DNA of 9,833 nt. It comes from Eubacteriales bacterium (GTDB lineage Bacteria; Bacillota; Clostridia; Christensenellales; SZUA-584). The position numbers and the translations under genes are program-made. This document shows, in pieces, positions 6,627 through 9,833 of this stretch (position 1 is the first letter of the stretch; the number at the start of each line of letters is the position of its first letter). The stretch is taken from assembly GCA_028711205.1 (NCBI GenBank), contig JAQTSP010000081.1, positions 1 to 9,833 on the forward strand, given 5' to 3'. The notes below the pieces were generated by a model. The model was not told where the DNA came from. It searched no databases and saw nothing but the letters and a program-made list of their open reading frames with translations.

Positions 6627-8268
6627 AAAAGTTTTCGTATTTTTTTTGGTACTGATCGTTTCCTGCGTTTTATTTAACCTGCCCGCGATGGCGCAATCAT
6701 CAGAATCATCGACGGCAGCATCGACAGCGGCAGCATCGGCCAAAAACGAAACGGTGTACGCCATGCTGGGATATGACGGAAGCGTCAGCCAAATATACGT
6801 CGTCAATCAGCTTATCGGCGAATACACAGATTATGGTACATATACGGATATAAAAAACCTGTCCACCACAAGCGAACCGGTCATTGACGGCGAACAGATC
6901 ACTTTCCCGGACGAATATATCGAAGGCGGGCTCTATTATCAGGGTACGATGCAGGGCGAACTGCCGATGATTTTCGATATCACGTATTATCTTGACGGAC
7001 AGCAGGTCACGGCACAAAATCTGGCCGGCGGAAGCGGGCACTTAATAATCGAGATCGGCTACAGCGTTAATGAACGCTGTGACGAAGATGTACGCGACGG
7101 ACTAATGGCGCAGATATCGATGACGCTGGATCAGGACAGGGCGGGCCATGTGGATGCCGACGGTGCGACGGTAGTCGTTATCGGCAGCACGATGAATATC
7201 AGCTACACGGTACTGCCGGGCGAGAGCGGTACCATGGTTGTGGAAGCGGATATCAATGATTTTGAAATGGACGCGATCACGATGATGCTGCTCAAGGGAT
7301 CGGTATCAGGAATTGAGGATACGATCTCCGATCTTGAGGATGGCCTTGATGACATGATCGACGGGGCAGAGGATATGGTCAACGGCACATATGAGCTCAA
7401 AGACGGCATAACGGATTTAGCCGACGGTGTGAGCGATTTGAGCGACGGCATGTCAAGGCTCTCGTCATCCGGCGCCGATATTTATGACGGTATGTCGGCG
7501 TATGCAGACGGTTTGCAGGCGTATACGGAAGGTGTTGACGATCTGGCAACAGCATCGTCTCAAATTCAGGCGGGGCTCGATACGCTGGCTTCAGGCGGCG
7601 CAGACGCGGCCGGCGGCGTGTCGGATATCAGCGACGGGTTAAGTGCATTGTCCGGATCCGTCACAGACTTAAGAGCGTTGGCGGAATCGATGAGCTCAAG
7701 CGCGGATGCGTCGGTGCAGGCGCTTGCACAGGGGATCATACAAACACTGGATTCATTGTCACAGCTCGCGGCCGGGCTTGATACGGCAAGCGCGGGCGTT
7801 GACGCTTATGCGGCGGCTGTCGGGCAAGCGGCATCCGAATATGAAGCATTTGACGCGGGCGTTGCTTCGGTGGCCGCCGGAGGCGGCGAGATGGACGCGA
7901 GCTATACAGCGATGAAAGACGGGTTCGCGGATTATCTTACGGGTATCAAAAGCAGCGCAAACGGTACATATCAGCTTTACAAGTCGGTAAAGGACCTGCC
8001 TGAGAGTATTCAGGAACTGATCGACGGACAGATCGAATTCAGGGACGGTATTGTGAGCGCTCAAGACGAGATCACCGGGCAGACGGACGGCCTGATCGGC
8101 GACGGCACGCCTGCGGTATCTTTTGCATCGCCGGGCAAAAACAATCCGGACAGCGTACAGTATATTCTGACAACGCCGGCTATCGCCATAGCGGAGCAAA
8201 ACGAGACAGAGGAGACGGACAAAGATAATGATGATTTTCTGACGCGTTTGCTTGATTTGTTCAGATAG
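6616..8268 (+). CDS. Secreted glycine-heptad (X-X-X-Leu-X-X-Gly) protein, MMPL partner
   Basis: A 550-residue exported protein. The N-terminus has a signal peptide: basic MKRKK, hydrophobic core 6-22, and AMA before Q27 as a signal peptidase I site; IVSC at 14-17 also matches a loose lipobox. A Ser/Ala/Thr-rich linker (28-43) precedes a folded domain (about 44-225) opening VYAMLGYDGSVSQIYVVNQL, as in proteins related to the YhgE/Pip group. From 230 to about 495 it is mainly heptad repeat with glycine every seventh residue (see 7342-7638). The end (498-527, VSFASPGKNN and following) precedes a charged tail. YhgE/Pip proteins end in a multi-helix ABC-2-like domain; this protein has no C-terminal membrane helix. 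The 11-base overlap with the MMPL gene suggests a fixed ratio and a joint role, for example an extracytoplasmic adaptor between transporter and wall or substrate (inference). No enzymatic motif was seen. Confidence 0.8.
   Translation: MKRKKVFVFFLVLIVSCVLFNLPAMAQSSESSTAASTAAASAKNETVYAMLGYDGSVSQIYVVNQLIGEYTDYGTYTDIKNLSTTSEPVIDGEQITFPDEYIEGGLYYQGTMQGELPMIFDITYYLDGQQVTAQNLAGGSGHLIIEIGYSVNERCDEDVRDGLMAQISMTLDQDRAGHVDADGATVVVIGSTMNISYTVLPGESGTMVVEADINDFEMDAITMMLLKGSVSGIEDTISDLEDGLDDMIDGAEDMVNGTYELKDGITDLADGVSDLSDGMSRLSSSGADIYDGMSAYADGLQAYTEGVDDLATASSQIQAGLDTLASGGADAAGGVSDISDGLSALSGSVTDLRALAESMSSSADASVQALAQGIIQTLDSLSQLAAGLDTASAGVDAYAAAVGQAASEYEAFDAGVASVAAGGGEMDASYTAMKDGFADYLTGIKSSANGTYQLYKSVKDLPESIQELIDGQIEFRDGIVSAQDEITGQTDGLIGDGTPAVSFASPGKNNPDSVQYILTTPAIAIAEQNETEETDKDNDDFLTRLLDLFR
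7342..7638 (+). repeat. Glycine heptad array in the secreted MMPL partner
   Basis: Glycine occurs in a strict seven-residue register at residues 243, 250, 257, 264, 271, 278, 292, 299, 306, 320, 327, 334 and 341; only slots 285 (Ser) and 313 (Ala) are filled otherwise. Units such as ELKDGIT, DLADGVS and DLSDGMS match the X-X-X-Leu-X-X-Gly pattern. The periodicity is at the protein level; the DNA units are too diverged to be a recent tandem repeat. Shorter runs in seven-residue steps recur at 387-394, 436-450 and 471-478. Confidence 0.85.
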
Positions 8269-8275
8269 CGCCGAA

Positions 8276-8306
8276 AGCATAATAAGCTTCTTATTTCCGC
8301 ATAATA
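8276..8306 (+). promoter_or_regulatory. Forespore-type (sigma-G/sigma-F-like) promoter candidate for lonB
   Basis: AGCATA (8276-8281) matches the -35 consensus GYATR, and CATAATA (8300-8306) matches the sigma-G -10 CATNMTA, separated by 18 bp. A sigma-F -10 would prefer GG upstream, where the sequence has CG. Transcription would start near 8313, about 21 nt before the lonB ATG, with the Shine-Dalgarno just inside the transcript. In Bacillus subtilis lonB is expressed in the forespore under sigma-F, which agrees with the match. Confidence 0.5.
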
Positions 8307-8328
8307 AACAAAGCGGAATAAGGAGCTT
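8284..8328 (+). terminator. Long stem-loop containing the lonB Shine-Dalgarno; operon terminator and/or translational block
   Basis: AAGCTTCTTATTTCCGC (8284-8300) pairs with GCGGAATAAGGAGCTT (8313-8328): sixteen pairs with one bulged T (8294) and one G-U, around a 12-nt AT-rich loop. The right arm holds AAGGAG (8320-8325), the lonB ribosome binding site 8 nt before the ATG. TTTCTTT overlaps and follows the right arm, so it can serve as a moderate terminator for the MMPL operon. Any read-through RNA would have the lonB site base-paired. Confidence 0.6.
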
Positions 8329-8333
8329 TCTTT

Positions 8334-9833
8334 ATGTCTGAAATTGTTATTATTATGCAGATCATTGTTTGCGTTGTTATCGCATCGTATTTTTTCAGTT
8401 TGCAAAAATCGAAGCGTAATACAAAATCAAGCATAGAGGCCGAGTCAAATCTTAAGATGGAAAGGCTGAGAAGGCTACGCGGCATTTCGCTGAATGTACC
8501 GCTTTCAGAGAAGACGCGGCCGGGAGATTTCAGCGAGATCGTCGGGCAAAAAGACGGTATCACCGCGCTTTGCGCGGCGCTGTGCGGCGAGAACCCACAG
8601 CATGTGCTGATATACGGCCCGCCCGGTGTCGGCAAGACGTGTGCGGCAAGGCTGGTGATGGAAAAAGCAAAGAGCAACAGGGCTTCTCCGTTCAAAAAGG
8701 ATGCCAGGTTTGTCGAGATCGATGCGACATGTATACGGTATGACGAGCGAAACATAGCCGATCCGCTGATCGGCTGCGTACACGACCCGATATATCAGGG
8801 CGCGGGTGCGTTCGGCGCGGCGGGTATTCCGCAGCCCAAAGAGGGTGCCGTCACAAAAGCGCATGGCGGCATACTCTTCCTTGACGAGATCGGCGAACTG
8901 CACCCATTCCATATCAACAAGCTTCTGAAAGTGTTAGAGGACAGGTGCGTCTATTTTGACAGCGCGTACTATAACAGAGATGACAAAAATGTTCCGATGT
9001 ACATCCATGATACTTTTATAAAAGGCATGCCGGCAGACTTTCGGCTTGTGGGCGCCACGACAAAATCGCCAAAAGAAATCTCTCCGGCGATACGTTCGAG
9101 ATGTATGGAAATATACTTTCGGCCGCTGTTTCCAGAAGAGATCATGCTGATATCAAAAAACGCGGCGTCAAAAGCCGGATGGAAGATCGCAGAAAGCGCC
9201 GCGGGGCTGATCGGCGAATACGCGGCGAACGGCAGGGAAGCCGTCAACATGGTGCAGATGGCGGCCGGTATCGCGAGAGAACAGTGCACTGACGTGATCA
9301 GCGCCGGGCATGTCAGCTGGGTCGCCGAAATAGGGAAATACACAAAGCGCCAGGTGCCGAGGCTTGGGAGAAACGCGGTCGGCTGCGTCAACGGGCTTGC
9401 CGTGCATGGCTCCAACATCGGTACGATCATCGAGATAGAGACGGTCGCGGTCAAAGCGTCGCCCGGGTCTCTTACGGTGACGGGGCTTGTCGACGAAGAG
9501 GAGATGGGGTTTGAAAGTAAAAAATACAGGCGCAAAAGCACGTCCAAAAGTTCTGTGGAGAACGTGCTGACCGCGTTGAAAAAGAACTTTGATATCGACA
9601 CCGGCGCGTATTATATCCACATCAATATGCCGGGCAGCGCGCCGGTAGACGGGCCTTCCGCCGGTGTCGCGATCGCGGTATCCGTCTATTCCGCCATCAC
9701 AGGGCGGACGGTTGCGCCGGGCATCGCGATGACGGGCGAAATATCGATAAACGGCTGTGTGCGCGCTGTCGGCGGCGTCAGGGCTAAGGTTCTTGCCGCA
9801 AAACGCGCGGGCGCCGTCAGGGTGATCGTCCCG
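8334..9833 (+). CDS. lonB: Membrane-anchored ATP-dependent protease LonB, 3' end missing
   Basis: An AAA+ serine protease of the Lon family, LonB subtype. The 500 codons visible contain, in order: an N-terminal membrane helix (about 3-22) replacing the large N domain of LonA; the AAA+ module with Walker A GPPGVGKT (95-102), Walker B ILFLDE (180-185) and an arginine-containing SPAIRSRC; and the protease domain, with VNGLAVHG at its start, the catalytic serine in PVDGPSAG (Ser442) and the partner lysine in VGGVRAK (Lys485). The Bacillus subtilis protein is about 550 residues, so roughly 50 C-terminal residues lie beyond the window. The ATG has AAGGAG 8 nt upstream. In B. subtilis, LonB acts in the forespore during sporulation. 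Here it follows the MMPL operon by 65 bp but seems to have its own forespore-type promoter. The match to LonB rather than LonA is clear from the membrane anchor and absent N domain. Confidence 0.93.
   Translation, partial: MSEIVIIMQIIVCVVIASYFFSLQKSKRNTKSSIEAESNLKMERLRRLRGISLNVPLSEKTRPGDFSEIVGQKDGITALCAALCGENPQHVLIYGPPGVGKTCAARLVMEKAKSNRASPFKKDARFVEIDATCIRYDERNIADPLIGCVHDPIYQGAGAFGAAGIPQPKEGAVTKAHGGILFLDEIGELHPFHINKLLKVLEDRCVYFDSAYYNRDDKNVPMYIHDTFIKGMPADFRLVGATTKSPKEISPAIRSRCMEIYFRPLFPEEIMLISKNAASKAGWKIAESAAGLIGEYAANGREAVNMVQMAAGIAREQCTDVISAGHVSWVAEIGKYTKRQVPRLGRNAVGCVNGLAVHGSNIGTIIEIETVAVKASPGSLTVTGLVDEEEMGFESKKYRRKSTSKSSVENVLTALKKNFDIDTGAYYIHINMPGSAPVDGPSAGVAIAVSVYSAITGRTVAPGIAMTGEISINGCVRAVGGVRAKVLAAKRAGAVRVIVP

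Noticed and set aside
7706..7915. Small + strand frame inside the heptad protein gene
   Set aside because: It is an out-of-frame shadow of a glycine/alanine-rich coding region, with no ribosome binding site and Arg-rich composition typical of such shadows.
8969..9620. Long open frames on the minus strand opposite lonB
   Set aside because: The + strand carries the conserved LonB protease domain with catalytic residues; the minus frames have no recognisable motif or start signal.
1..9833. CRISPR array, tRNA, rRNA, insertion sequence or attachment-site signals
   Set aside because: No direct-repeat array with spacers, cloverleaf, rRNA-like stretch, transposase gene or flanking terminal repeat was found on reading both strands by eye.

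Overview
The window looks like a chromosomal segment of a Gram-positive, probably endospore-forming member of the Clostridia (Firmicutes). Evidence: strong AGGAGG-type ribosome binding sites, a bacterial RQC factor (RqcH), a DivIVA-like coiled-coil protein, a membrane-anchored LonB protease of the sporulation type, and a forespore-type promoter candidate in front of it. Base composition by eye is near 45-50% GC, with unusually frequent ATA isoleucine codons. The genus cannot be named from the sequence alone. All seven genes lie on the + strand. No tRNA, rRNA, CRISPR array, insertion sequence or attachment site was seen.

Region by region. (1) 1-1295: the 3' three quarters of rqcH, cut by the left edge, followed by an AT-rich hairpin. 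(2) 1349-2684: a near-consensus sigma-A promoter and lgt (prolipoprotein diacylglyceryl transferase), which carries an unusual charged coiled-coil tail of about 160 residues. (3) 2685-3328: a hairpin that may be the lgt terminator and/or part of the next leader, a 154-residue DivIVA-like gene, and a strong intrinsic terminator. (4) 3413-4385: an extended -10 promoter and a seven-helix membrane protein ending in a LuxR-type DNA-binding domain. (5) 4386-8268: an intergenic region with two dyads, then a two-gene operon with overlapping ends: an MMPL/RND-type membrane transporter and a secreted protein built on glycine-marked heptad repeats. (6) 8269-9833: a hairpin that contains the Shine-Dalgarno of lonB, a sigma-G/sigma-F-like promoter threaded through the hairpin, and lonB, cut by the right edge just after its catalytic lysine.

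How the genes fit together. rqcH and lonB are both protein quality-control genes but appear to be independent units. lgt makes lipoproteins. The most system-like part is 3447-8268: a membrane-embedded LuxR regulator that could sense a membrane-borne or lipophilic signal, next to an MMPL exporter and its translationally coupled extracytoplasmic partner. That the regulator controls the exporter is inferred from adjacency and the intergenic dyads, not shown. The two most distinctive observations are this module and the lonB leader. In the leader, read-through mRNA would hide the lonB ribosome binding site in a stem, while transcripts from the putative forespore promoter would start past the left arm and leave it free.
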